Shown here in pieces: positions 46,681-55,397 of a stretch of 64,000 bases of DNA. Positions within the stretch are counted from its first letter, which is position 1. The number at the start of each line of letters is the position of its first letter. Source of the DNA: Desulfobacterales bacterium (lineage in GTDB: Bacteria > Desulfobacterota > Desulfobacteria > Desulfobacterales > JAAELO01). The DNA is taken from positions 62,001 to 126,000 of the forward strand of contig JAAELO010000198.1 in the NCBI GenBank assembly GCA_024226555.1, written 5' to 3'. The position numbers were made by a program, and so were the translations under genes. Under the pieces are notes generated by a model that searched no databases, was not told the DNA's origin, and saw only the letters and a program-made list of their open reading frames with translations.

Positions 46681-46911
46681 TTATCCACATGTGCCACAGC
46701 TACCCGCTGTGCATCCTTGGCAAGATGAAGTTGAAGCCGAAGAGGAAACTGTTTGTCCACCAGCAGATTTGCTAACAAAACCACATGCTGACATTAATTT
46801 TCTCACATTGTCTGTTTTACACTCCGGACATTCCGGTCGATCCCCCGATTTTAGAATAAGGTATTCAAAGTCCTTATCACAACCGTTACACTTAAATTCA
46901 TATATTGGCAT
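46681..46911 (-). CDS. FmdB-type zinc-ribbon protein
   Basis: A 76-residue protein from the ATG at 46911 (MPIYEFKC), with GGGG upstream; a longer frame begins 11 codons earlier. It carries the family ribbon CNGCDKDFEYL and PECPECKTDNVRKLM with four cysteines, plus a tail rich in Ser, Gly and Cys (CQGCTAGSCGTCG). FmdB-type proteins are putative regulators of unknown mechanism. The next gene, hemC, starts at the next base. Confidence 0.85.
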   Translation of the reverse strand: MPIYEFKCNGCDKDFEYLILKSGDRPECPECKTDNVRKLMSACGFVSKSAGGQTVSSSASTSSCQGCTAGSCGTCG

Positions 46912-47134
46912 AACAAACCCCATTTTTTTATACTGGTATTTCAAATAGCTCCAAAACCTGAAAAAATACTGATTTTGATCTTTGACAAAATAATCACTAA
47001 TAGGACTAAATCAACCAGTTCTTATACCATATAACAAGATTTTTTAGTAATCTTCATAGATTGAGGAATTACAGGTTATCCGTTAGAATGAAAGGAATTA
47101 ACTATTCTCAATTTAAAACCCTATACAATAAAAT

Positions 47135-47710
47135 TTAAAAAGATTCCGGGAAAAGCTTCCTGTCAACAAGATCACATAAAATATGCATAAGTGTGATATG
47201 GGTTTCCTGAATTCTTGCAGTCACATCAGACTGAACTGAAAATGCTATGTCTGATAGTCCCACTATTTTACCACCACGCCCACCAACTCCGAAGTTTATA
47301 AGTCCCTTCTCTTTTGCTACCTCAAATGCTTTAACCACATTGGGTGAATTTCCGCTGGTACTTATACCAATCGCAATATCATCCTTCTGACCAAGAGCAA
47401 AGATCTGCTTACTGAATATTTCATCAAAATGGTAATCGTTTCCAATACTTGTAATTATCGAAGTATCTGTGGTCAGAGCTATAGATGGGAGAGGATGTCT
47501 TTCAATTCTAAATCTGTTAACAAACTCAGCTGCTATATGCTGGGCATCTGCTGCACTTCCACCATTACCAAATATGAGAATTTTATGACCGGATGCGATA
47601 CATTGAGCCATCATTTCAGCACCCTTAAGAATTAAATCAATATTTTCACTGATATATTTTTCTTTCACTTTAATACTATCTTCTAAAATATCTTTAATTA
47701 TTTTTTCCAT
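47135..47710 (-). CDS. gmhA: Phosphoheptose isomerase (SIS domain)
   Basis: A 191-residue sedoheptulose-7-phosphate isomerase, first step of ADP-heptose synthesis for the LPS inner core. GNGGSAADAQHIAAEFVNRF, the SIS loop GISTSGNSPNV and the ending ETHITLMHILCDLVDRKLF are diagnostic. It supports a Gram-negative envelope. DiaA is a paralogue that cannot be wholly excluded. It is the last gene of the cheD-HDOD/selA/TPR operon, with AGGGGA upstream. Confidence 0.92.
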   Translation of the reverse strand: MEKIIKDILEDSIKVKEKYISENIDLILKGAEMMAQCIASGHKILIFGNGGSAADAQHIAAEFVNRFRIERHPLPSIALTTDTSIITSIGNDYHFDEIFSKQIFALGQKDDIAIGISTSGNSPNVVKAFEVAKEKGLINFGVGGRGGKIVGLSDIAFSVQSDVTARIQETHITLMHILCDLVDRKLFPESF

Positions 47711-47725
47711 TATTTATCCCCTATT

Positions 47726-49024
47726 CTATGCTGATTTTAATCTCAACTCATCTATATATTCTGAAACATCTTCTCCAAGAGATGATGCCGTTTCAAACTC
47801 TTCTAAAGCCTCGTCATTATCCTTATTTACATAAAGCAGTTTTCCAAGTCTTTTCCTGAAAAGACCATTATCAGGCTCTATGGCAACACTGTGCCTTGCA
47901 AATGTTATAGTAATATCAATATTTTCTTCAATCTGGAAAAACAGTTCACTCAAGAGAGATAAAGCCTGACCATTATTTGGAGATAGTTTGACAGCCTTCT
48001 TACAGCTTTTAACAGCTTTTTTAAAAGAGCCTTTTGCAAACTGGCATTCCGCAATATAGTAGTATGCTAATGAAGATTCTTTTATCTGTGATGCAGAATT
48101 CAAATAATCAGCTGCTTTATCAATATCATTTTCTTCAAAATAGTGTTTCCCAAGATGGAACTTAACCTCATAAAGATTATGTTCAAAAGAATCTGCTTTT
48201 AAAAAATATGAAAGAGCATTAGAACTATCCCCAACCATTGAACAGATAAGACCTGCATTATGGATTGCCATAACTTCATTTGGATCAAGGTTAATAGCTT
48301 CTTCAAATTCTTCAAGAGCGTCTTCAGCTCTGTTTTGAATTCCATAACAAATGCCTAAACTGTTTCTCACATTTACATTATTTGGGGAAATTTTAATGGC
48401 ATTTTCAAACTCTTTTATCGCAAGATCTATTTTCCCCTCCAGATAGAACTTATCTCCGCTAATGTTTAAGCTTACAGCATCAAACGAAACAATTGAATTT
48501 CCTTCAAAAAAGTAGGAATGTTCAAGTGCTTTGACAGAGTTATTAATGATCACATCCTTTTCAAAAGAGAGTTCTGGATAGTGGGCTATCCCTATGGAAA
48601 CAGTTTCAGGTCTTATCTTTGACAGGTCACCCCTTATCTTTTTAGCTATTTTTATGGCTTTTGCATTGTTTTTATCAGGAATAGTTAATGTAAAAGTATT
48701 TTTCTCTAATAAACCCCAAAAACCACTTCGATCAGCACAAATATCATTAACAATAGTCGCAATATCAGCAAGAACCTGCTGGCAAATCTCAGAATCAGGC
48801 ATTGAATCTGTATGTACAGAAATAACGCTGAATTTTTCTAAACATGATGTAAATTCTGACCATTTTAATAATATGCCATCTCCCGATAAAAGGTCAGGGA
48901 ATTTAACATTTAAAAATGAAGTATCAATGCAATCATCCGGTACTTCAAACACTTTATTTTCAGATTTTGAAACAAGAAACTCTTTAGTTGAGGTTTTCTC
49001 TTTGTATAAAATGCTCTCTTGCAT
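47726..49024 (-). CDS. Degenerate GGDEF-like plus TPR protein
   Basis: A 432-residue cytosolic protein. Residues about 60-190 have the GGDEF fold pattern (SGFWGLLEKNTFTLTIPD, then AIKIAKKIRGDL, then ETVSIGIAHYPE) but the GG[DE]EF motif is replaced by LLEKNTF, so it is unlikely to make c-di-GMP. From about 195 there are six or more TPR units such as LAIKEFENAIKISPNNVNVR. It probably acts as a scaffold or reader. It sits 15 bases upstream of gmhA and 11 downstream of selA. Confidence 0.75.
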   Translation of the reverse strand: MQESILYKEKTSTKEFLVSKSENKVFEVPDDCIDTSFLNVKFPDLLSGDGILLKWSEFTSCLEKFSVISVHTDSMPDSEICQQVLADIATIVNDICADRSGFWGLLEKNTFTLTIPDKNNAKAIKIAKKIRGDLSKIRPETVSIGIAHYPELSFEKDVIINNSVKALEHSYFFEGNSIVSFDAVSLNISGDKFYLEGKIDLAIKEFENAIKISPNNVNVRNSLGICYGIQNRAEDALEEFEEAINLDPNEVMAIHNAGLICSMVGDSSNALSYFLKADSFEHNLYEVKFHLGKHYFEENDIDKAADYLNSASQIKESSLAYYYIAECQFAKGSFKKAVKSCKKAVKLSPNNGQALSLLSELFFQIEENIDITITFARHSVAIEPDNGLFRKRLGKLLYVNKDNDEALEEFETASSLGEDVSEYIDELRLKSA

Positions 49025-49035
49025 TTAAAATCCTC

Positions 49036-50442
49036 TTAAATTTTTTTTTCTAAAATATTAGCAACTGCATTATTTATTGATTCAACTTCTTTATCACTTA
49101 CAGTTCTTAGATCTAAAAGGAAATTATCATTTTCGATTCTCCCTATTACAGATGGTTTTGAATATCTCATTTTTTTCTCTATGTATGAGGCTGATTTGCC
49201 TGGTACTTTGATAGTAACAGCACTGCTTGGAAGTAGCATTAATGGAAGAGAGCCACCTCCTGCTTTTGACTGGGTATCACAGGTTGACACCTCTATTTTA
49301 TCCCCATATTTTTCAGTAAGTATTATAGAAACTTTAGCAGCCCTGGCTTCTATTTCGGCCTTTTTCATAAAAAGCATTTTAAGTGTTGGTATTTCAGATA
49401 CAGCGGCTCTTTCATCCCGATAAAAACGCATAACTATTTCAAGTGCTGCAAGAGTCAGCTTATCTATCCTGACTGCACGGGTAAAGGGATTTTTTTTTAT
49501 TTCATCAATTATCTCTTTTTTACCAATAATTATGCCGGCCTGTGGACCTCCAAGGAGCTTATCACCACTAAAGGTAATCAGATCAACACCTGCTTTTACA
49601 GATTCCTGTACAGTTGGCTCTTTTTGAAGTCCATATTTTGAAAAATCCACGAAAGTACCGCTTCCCAGGTCCTCCATGACCGTTATCGATCGTTCTTTTC
49701 CAAGGGAGACCATCTCTTCAAGAGACAAACTGGAAGTAAATCCAACAATACTATAATTACTTGTATGAACTTTAAGTAAAAGACCTGTTTCTTCATTTAT
49801 CTCATTTTCATAGTCTTTTCTGTGAGTCCTGTTTGTTGCACCAACCTCTTTTAAAATTCCACCACTTTTAGCCATAATATCAGGAATTCTAAAAGATCCG
49901 CCAATCTCTACCAACTCTCCCCTTGAAACGATAACCTCTTTACCACTTGCTATTGTTTCAAGGGCCAATAGAACCGCACTTGCATTATTATTGACAACCA
50001 TTGCAGCTTCGGCTCCGGAAATTTCGCAGATGATATCCTCAACTATGCTGTATCTTGACCCCCTTTTACCTGATTCTATATCAAATTCAAGGTTCGAATA
50101 ACCTGAAGCTATATCAGACATGTGTTTAAGAGCAGCCTCTGGAAGAAGAGATCTTCCAAGGTTTGTGTGAACAACAACCCCTGTTGCATTTATAAGATTA
50201 ACAAGATTAGGTGTTGTTTTATCCTGAACCAGATCCTGAATTTCACTTTGTAATCCATCTATACTAACATCTTCACCGGCTAAAATAAAAGCTCGTTTTT
50301 TTTCAATAATCTCTCTGATTGATGATGTTAAAACCGATTTTGGTATCTCTTTATAAAAATCCTGCTCCCCAAACTCTTCAAGAAGATTGTCCACTCCGGG
50401 AAGCAATTTAAGCATATTTTTCTGTTCATTATTTAGTTGCAT
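49036..50442 (-). CDS. selA: L-seryl-tRNA(Sec) selenium transferase SelA
   Basis: A 468-residue PLP enzyme that converts Ser-tRNA(Sec) to selenocysteinyl-tRNA using selenophosphate. The PLP lysine lies in FSGDKLLGGPQAGIIIG; NLINATGVVVHTNLGRSLLP and NNNASAVLLAL are further signatures. Length fits. It shows that this organism probably makes selenoproteins; selB, selC and selD are not in the window. AAGGAA precedes the ATG. It lies in a tight operon with cheD-HDOD and the TPR protein. Confidence 0.96.
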   Translation of the reverse strand: MQLNNEQKNMLKLLPGVDNLLEEFGEQDFYKEIPKSVLTSSIREIIEKKRAFILAGEDVSIDGLQSEIQDLVQDKTTPNLVNLINATGVVVHTNLGRSLLPEAALKHMSDIASGYSNLEFDIESGKRGSRYSIVEDIICEISGAEAAMVVNNNASAVLLALETIASGKEVIVSRGELVEIGGSFRIPDIMAKSGGILKEVGATNRTHRKDYENEINEETGLLLKVHTSNYSIVGFTSSLSLEEMVSLGKERSITVMEDLGSGTFVDFSKYGLQKEPTVQESVKAGVDLITFSGDKLLGGPQAGIIIGKKEIIDEIKKNPFTRAVRIDKLTLAALEIVMRFYRDERAAVSEIPTLKMLFMKKAEIEARAAKVSIILTEKYGDKIEVSTCDTQSKAGGGSLPLMLLPSSAVTIKVPGKSASYIEKKMRYSKPSVIGRIENDNFLLDLRTVSDKEVESINNAVANILEKKI

Positions 50443-50454
50443 TGTTTTCCTTAT

Positions 50455-51798
50455 TTACGTGAGCAAATCAACTGTTTTCGATGGAATCATCTCAACAATT
50501 TCAGGTATTGAATCCATTGTTAAGTTTAATGATTTAAGGCAATATTCAAGTGATTTTGGTTTTTGATCTGCAAATACCCCTCTGCTAAATCTCTCCATAA
50601 TAAAATCTGCAATATAGATTATATTTACCAACTCTTTATTTCTCTGTGCTTTCTCAGGATCATGATGATACATTATTACATCGACAAGTGGGGATGGAAA
50701 ATTCCAGCTCTTTGCAATTTTTTTCCCAATTTCCAGGTGGTTAATTCCAAAAACATTATTTTCCACAGAAGCGATAGCTTCACTTTTCTCAAATTCTCTA
50801 TAGAAAAATGGCTTTGACTTGTTAAAGAACTGATCCAGCATAACCCCGCCTAAGTCATGTAAAAGCCCCGCCGTATAGGCTACTCCTGGCGATACTATTT
50901 CTGTTTTTTTTGCAAGACCTTCTGCAATAGCTGAAGTTCCAACGGCATGATGAAATAATCCACCCATACAAAGTGAATATCCGGAACTGGACTGATTATA
51001 AAATTTCTTAACACTATTTGAGATAATAATTTTTATCAGTTTGTCCATACCAATTATTGAGAGAGCATCATCTAAAGAATCGATCTCTCTCTTCATTGCA
51101 AAAAAACTTGAATTGCAAAGCTTAATAATTTTAGCTGTTATTACCTGATCTTTTTTCACCTCTTCTGCAATATTTTCTATACTGTAATATCCATCATTTA
51201 CCATTCTTAATATTTTAAGAGCAACCTGAGGAATTGGCTGTAGTTTTTCAAATGCATAATCAATCTCTTCCTTTGCCGGAATTTTGTGTCCAGCACCTGA
51301 CATGGTATAAATTGTTTTTGGAGTAATACTAAATTCACCGCAACTCATATCCAAAGACAGGTTACATGAAAAAAATCCACCTGTTTCAGATTTAATAACA
51401 GATATATTCTGCTGTGCCAAAATACCTTTAACAATTTCAATTGTTCTGCCGCCAATATCCAGGTTTATATCCTGCATGCTAACAGGACCCACAAGAGCCC
51501 CACCTGCAATAACCACCTCAAGGTTTTCAAAAGCTGAACCTTGTTTTACAAGCTCATTAAGAAATATTGGAAGTGCAGTAGTTGCAAATTTTGCGGGTTC
51601 ATCCACATGGGTGTATGAGATTGGTTCCGGGAGCAATATATGCAAAAGCCCGCCAGATCTGTTTTTTTTATCATATGCTGCAACACCAACACAGGTTCCT
51701 AAAAGAGATTCATAGACTACTGATTTTTCAGTTGAAACGACAAATGACCCTGAAAAAATATGTTCTCTTTTCATTCTTATAGTATTTTTTAATGCCAT
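50455..51798 (-). CDS. CheD-HDOD fusion protein
   Basis: A 447-residue two-domain protein. Residues about 10-165 are a CheD deamidase domain: LGTCVGVAAYD holds the catalytic Cys36 and GGLLHILLPE the His53, 17 residues apart as in known CheD. The usual Thr six residues before the Cys is Glu here. Residues about 180-390 are an HDOD domain (LQPIPQVALKILRMVNDG, TAGLLHDLGGVMLD, MYHHDPEKA). CheD deamidates MCP glutamines; HDOD is a signalling HD fold. The fusion links receptor adaptation to another signal. GGAAGAG lies upstream. Confidence 0.9.
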   Translation of the reverse strand: MALKNTIRMKREHIFSGSFVVSTEKSVVYESLLGTCVGVAAYDKKNRSGGLLHILLPEPISYTHVDEPAKFATTALPIFLNELVKQGSAFENLEVVIAGGALVGPVSMQDINLDIGGRTIEIVKGILAQQNISVIKSETGGFFSCNLSLDMSCGEFSITPKTIYTMSGAGHKIPAKEEIDYAFEKLQPIPQVALKILRMVNDGYYSIENIAEEVKKDQVITAKIIKLCNSSFFAMKREIDSLDDALSIIGMDKLIKIIISNSVKKFYNQSSSGYSLCMGGLFHHAVGTSAIAEGLAKKTEIVSPGVAYTAGLLHDLGGVMLDQFFNKSKPFFYREFEKSEAIASVENNVFGINHLEIGKKIAKSWNFPSPLVDVIMYHHDPEKAQRNKELVNIIYIADFIMERFSRGVFADQKPKSLEYCLKSLNLTMDSIPEIVEMIPSKTVDLLT

Positions 51799-51981
51799 TT
51801 ATTCTCTTCCAGTTAGACTTTTAGGATATCAATCTTAAATTATCTCCCATAATCCATATATATTACAATGTTTTTATACAACTATTATTAAAAACATTGG
51901 CTATTGATTGTTTATATATTCTGTTTAATATGCTAAAAAACATGCAAAATCAAAGTTTTAGATTACAAAAAAAGAGGCCAA

Positions 51982-52692
51982 ATGAAAACACCAAAAGATT
52001 ATATAATTTTCCCACTGGATTTTGAAAACATTGATCAGGCAAGATCATATGTAAAATTATTACATGAAAAAGTTGGTATGTTTAAAGTCGGCTTAGAGCT
52101 TTTTATTGCAGAAGGTCCCTCTATAGTCGATATGATTAAAAATGAAAGTGACGTTGATATCTTTCTTGATCTGAAACTCCATGACATACCAGCAACTGTC
52201 GCAAAAGCTGTGAAAAGTGTATCAAATCTTGGAGTAAAGTTTTTAACTGTCCACTGTGGTGAATCGAAAAAGATGCTTAAACAGGCTGTGGAAGCAGCAG
52301 ATAACAAAGTTGAAATTCTTGGAGTTACTGTTCTTACCAGTGTGGCCTCAAATGATATTGAAGAAAGTGGTTTTAAAAAGGAGTATCATTCGGATGTGAA
52401 ACAACTGGTTCTTAAAAGAGCAGGTATGGCAAAAGAGTGTGGATGCCCCGGAATTGTTTGCTCCGGGCAGGAAACGCCTGCTCTAAAAAAAGAGTTTGGC
52501 GATGGTCTGAAACTAATCACACCTGGAATCAGACCTTCATGGAGTTCAAAAGATGACCAGAAAAGAATTGTCACTCCAGCAGAAGCTATAAAAAATGGTT
52601 CCGATTATTTAGTAATTGGAAGACCCATAAGATCGGCAAATGATCCAATTAAAGCTGCTGAGAAAGTTGCTGAAGAGATTGCAGAGATCTAA
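51982..52692 (+). CDS. pyrF: Orotidine 5'-phosphate decarboxylase
   Basis: A 236-residue enzyme that makes UMP in de novo pyrimidine synthesis. DLKLHDIPATVA contains the catalytic Lys and Asp; MFKVGLELFIAEG and GSDYLVIGRPI (phosphate site) are conserved. GAGG precedes the ATG. It stands alone, followed by a terminator hairpin. Confidence 0.95.
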   Translation: MKTPKDYIIFPLDFENIDQARSYVKLLHEKVGMFKVGLELFIAEGPSIVDMIKNESDVDIFLDLKLHDIPATVAKAVKSVSNLGVKFLTVHCGESKKMLKQAVEAADNKVEILGVTVLTSVASNDIEESGFKKEYHSDVKQLVLKRAGMAKECGCPGIVCSGQETPALKKEFGDGLKLITPGIRPSWSSKDDQKRIVTPAEAIKNGSDYLVIGRPIRSANDPIKAAEKVAEEIAEI

Positions 52693-52700
52693 AAAAAGAA

Positions 52701-52728
52701 AGCCGGAAAAAGTCCCCTCTTTCCGGCT
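52701..52728 (+). terminator. Hairpin terminator after pyrF
   Basis: AGCCGGAAA and TTTCCGGCT form nine pairs with a ten-base loop, eight bases after the pyrF stop. No immediate T-run follows; a T-run occurs about 40 bases downstream. Confidence 0.65.
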
Positions 52729-52884
52729 CAAAACCCTTCTCTCACAAGAAAAGTCAATGTCTGTATTTTTTTTTTACAAAATAAATAAGGTTCCGTCAAT
52801 TTCAAAATAAAAAAAAATAATTTTAGTAGTTACATTTCAGTTTTTTATGTTGTTTTATCAAAAATTTGTTATCTTAATTAAATC

Positions 52885-53262
52885 ATGGAAGAACTTAAAA
52901 GAACCATAATCGCTCTTGCTTCACCTGCCAGGGAGCAAATAAAACTATACCCTGAGTTTGTATGTATTGGAGATGAGCTGGTACTTGATTTTGATGAAGC
53001 TTACAAAGAAATTAAAGAACCTGCATTTAATCCTGAACAGAAAGGTGCTTTAGAAGAGCTTGATCAGTTTTTAGAAAGTCATGCAGGTCCTGAATTTGAA
53101 GAGATGTATTTGGAAAGAGACTCACTTTTTAAGGATATGCGTTGGGTAAAGATTCGTAATTTAGCTCATAGAGTTATTGAAGCCATGGGTTGGAATTATG
53201 AGAATCCAGTAGGACCAGATGCTGTTTATTTGGGAAAAAAGAATAAAAATATTCGGGAATAA
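52885..53262 (+). CDS. Small acidic protein of unknown function
   Basis: A 125-residue soluble, Glu/Asp-rich protein (MEELKRTIIALASPAREQIKL...). No signal peptide, motif or family is recognised. There is no clear ribosome site before the ATG at 52885, but the composition and codon use look like a real gene. The end PDAVYLGKKNKN and an EMYLERDSLFK stretch are the only notable patterns. It lies alone between pyrF and the GlxA-like regulator. Confidence 0.6.
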   Translation: MEELKRTIIALASPAREQIKLYPEFVCIGDELVLDFDEAYKEIKEPAFNPEQKGALEELDQFLESHAGPEFEEMYLERDSLFKDMRWVKIRNLAHRVIEAMGWNYENPVGPDAVYLGKKNKNIRE

Positions 53263-53428
53263 TTTCCAGAGCTTGCCTGTAAAGTTAATTAATTTACCGG
53301 TAAAATCCATATTCAAAGCTTCAAATTATCACTTACCAACCTTATTCATTTTATTTTTTATTTAATCTGTCTGTATTTGCAGGTTATTTGTCATTGTACT
53401 CAAGCCGGTTTTCTGGAATGATCTTTTT

Positions 53429-53483
53429 AAGAGGTTGTGTAAAAAATGCACTTTTGCTCAATTTCTATTTGTGACAACCTCTT
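53429..53483. repeat. Inverted repeat upstream of the GlxA-like gene
   Basis: Arms AAGAGGTTGT (53429-53438) and ACAACCTCTT (53474-53483) face each other over 35 bases and end 12 bases before the ATG. It may be an operator, a folded leader or an insertion-sequence remnant. It differs from the MITE-like family. Confidence 0.45.
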
Positions 53484-53495
53484 TAGGAGACAGTT

Positions 53496-54488
53496 ATGGA
53501 GAATAAAAAAGTTATACAGGTCATTTTCAATGGTTCACAAATCCTCGATATTACAGGCCCCATGGAAGTATTTGCACAGGCCAATGAGATTTTATCAAAA
53601 AATGGAGATTTTTTCTATGACCTCTCACTTATATCCCATAAGAAAGGGCCCGTATCAACGTCATCAGGTTTGAAGCTGTTGGCCGAAAAGGATTTCAAAT
53701 CATTTAACAGTAGCAATTTACTGGATACATTGCTGATTGCAGGTGGAAATGGAGTGTATCAGGCAAGGTTTCAAAAGGATTTGATTGATTTTGTCAGGGA
53801 GCATGGGAAAAATGCCATGCGCATCGCATCCATCTGCTCAGGAACTTTTATTCTTGCCGAGGCTGGTTTGCTGGATGGAAAACAGGCTACCACCCACTGG
53901 TCTGTAACTGAAAAACTGGCTCTGGAATATCCTGAAATTGATGTAAAGCCGGATAATATTTTTATCCGTGATGGTAATATATATTCATCTGCGGGTGTAA
54001 CTGCAGGTATAGACCTGGCCCTTTCTCTGGTTGAAGAGGATCATGGACGCAAAATAGCTCTTGAGATTGCAAAACAGCTTGTTGTGTTTATGAAACGTCA
54101 GGGCGGACAATCCCAGTTCAGTACAACACTGATCGGGCAATATGCTGCCAGAGGAGTTTTAAAGGATATACTCAAATGGATTAAACAGAATCCTAAACAG
54201 GATATGTCCGTTGATGCTCTTGCTTTAAGGTGTGCTATGAGTGAACGGAACTTTGCAAGAGTTTTTAAGCAAGAGGTTGGTATGACACCGGGAAGATATG
54301 TTGAAAAAATGCGTGTGGAATATGCTGCTGAACTGATCGAAAGTAGAGGTGATGATTTTCACAAAATTGCGAGTACAAGCGGATTTAGTAGTGATGAGAT
54401 GATGAGAAGAGCTTTTATGCGCCAGCTCAATGTACTGCCCAATTCATACCGAAAACGATTTGGAATAAAGAGGAGAGAAGAGAAATGA
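53496..54488 (+). CDS. GlxA-type AraC regulator with DJ-1/PfpI domain
   Basis: A 330-residue regulator. The N-terminal 190 residues form a DJ-1/PfpI-like domain (ICSGTFILAEAGLLDGKQATTHW) that may sense a small molecule. The C-terminal part has two HTH motifs of the AraC type (SVDALALRCAMSERNFARVFKQ, then IASTSGFSSDEMMRRAF). AGGAGA precedes the ATG. It overlaps the next DJ-1 gene by four bases (ATGA), so the two form a coupled unit. It looks somewhat less A+T-rich than its neighbours, a possible sign of transfer. Confidence 0.9.
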   Translation: MENKKVIQVIFNGSQILDITGPMEVFAQANEILSKNGDFFYDLSLISHKKGPVSTSSGLKLLAEKDFKSFNSSNLLDTLLIAGGNGVYQARFQKDLIDFVREHGKNAMRIASICSGTFILAEAGLLDGKQATTHWSVTEKLALEYPEIDVKPDNIFIRDGNIYSSAGVTAGIDLALSLVEEDHGRKIALEIAKQLVVFMKRQGGQSQFSTTLIGQYAARGVLKDILKWIKQNPKQDMSVDALALRCAMSERNFARVFKQEVGMTPGRYVEKMRVEYAAELIESRGDDFHKIASTSGFSSDEMMRRAFMRQLNVLPNSYRKRFGIKRREEK

Positions 54489-55072
54489 ACAGAAAAAACC
54501 TAGCAATACTGATATTTGATGATGTGGAAGTTATGGATTTTGCAGGACCCTTCGAGGTCTTTTCAGTGACAGATGAACTCAGTAACCATGAACTTTTAAA
54601 TGTGTATACTGTGGGTCAAAAAGCTACTATACGAGCCAAAAACGGGCTTAAGGTTGTACCGGATTACTCTCCCAAGAATTGTCCTGCGCCGGATTATCTT
54701 CTTATTCCAGGTGGATCTGGAACCCGTCCATTACTGAAAGATGAGAAACTCCTGCATTGGATAGTTCAAATTGCAGAAAATTGTGAAAATGTACTATCTG
54801 TTTGCACAGGTTCTCTTGTTCTTGCCAAAGCAGGTCTGCTTAAGGGACTGAAAGCGACCACTCATCACGAGGTAATCGGGGAACTTGAAGAGATGGCTCC
54901 TGAAACGGAAATCGTTAAAGATCAGCGTTTTGTGGATAATGGAAAAATACTCACATCGGCTGGTGTGGCTGCGGGTATCGATATGTCTTTATATATGGTA
55001 AGTCGTCTCTACGGAGAGGAGATGGCTGTAAAAATAGCTAAATACATTGAGTATAGAGTAACTAATAATTAG
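54485..55072 (+). CDS. DJ-1/PfpI family protein (isonitrile hydratase-like)
   Basis: A 195-residue DJ-1/PfpI protein with the nucleophile elbow LSVCTGSLVLAKAGLLKG (Cys near 107) and the conserved ILTSAGVAAGIDMSLYMV. Related proteins include isonitrile hydratases and ThiJ-like proteins; the substrate cannot be named. The start overlaps the regulator stop. The last three codons and the stop (ACT AAT AAT TAG) coincide with the A end of an inverted-repeat element, so the C-terminus NN may derive from that insertion. Confidence 0.88.
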   Translation: MNRKNLAILIFDDVEVMDFAGPFEVFSVTDELSNHELLNVYTVGQKATIRAKNGLKVVPDYSPKNCPAPDYLLIPGGSGTRPLLKDEKLLHWIVQIAENCENVLSVCTGSLVLAKAGLLKGLKATTHHEVIGELEEMAPETEIVKDQRFVDNGKILTSAGVAAGIDMSLYMVSRLYGEEMAVKIAKYIEYRVTNN

Positions 55073-55308
55073 ATTTTGACTGAAATTCAGATTATAAAAA
55101 CTTTTAGTTTTATAAAATCTCTGCATTTGAAAAAATAACGAACCAGCTCGTTTATAAAAAGCTTTAATTTATAAACATTACAACAGTTTTTTTTGTAACA
55201 CTCTGTTGTTTTTGTTTCTTTTTAAAACAATTCAGATGTTTTGTTTTTTAAAACAACGATAAGTAGTTCGGTTAAAACAAAACTAAAGCCTTTTGTTTTA
55301 TAGGCAGT
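55062..55308. repeat. MITE-like inverted-repeat element, copy 11 (large, A to B)
   Basis: It starts CTAATAATTAGATTTTGACT (lost outer GGGAATCT) and ends with TAGTTCGGTTAAAACAAAAC and TTTTATAGGCAGT, a B end without its last 15 bases. The interior AAAATAACGAACCAGCTCGT, the ACAGTTTTTTTTGTAACACTC block and the dyad TTTAAAACAAC match the copy at 58.3 kb in reverse. It fills the DJ-1 to MCP spacer. Confidence 0.8.
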
Positions 55309-55359
55309 GCCTTACAACTATAATTCGAAATTATAAAATATTCATGATTAGATTACTAA

Positions 55360-55377
55360 GAGGGCCTAAACCCTCTT
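55360..55377 (-). terminator. Hairpin after the dCache MCP gene
   Basis: AGAGGG and CCCTCT pair around a six-base loop, about 20 bases past the MCP stop on the minus strand. The stem is short, so termination is only probable. Confidence 0.4.
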
Positions 55378-55397
55378 GTAAAATATATTAGAACTCT

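Noticed and set aside
46313-46948. 211-codon plus-strand frame
   Set aside because: Antisense shadow of hemC and fmdB.
49036-50442. Selenoprotein genes with in-frame TGA near selA
   Set aside because: I saw no gene in the window that continues sensibly through a TGA with a following stem-loop.
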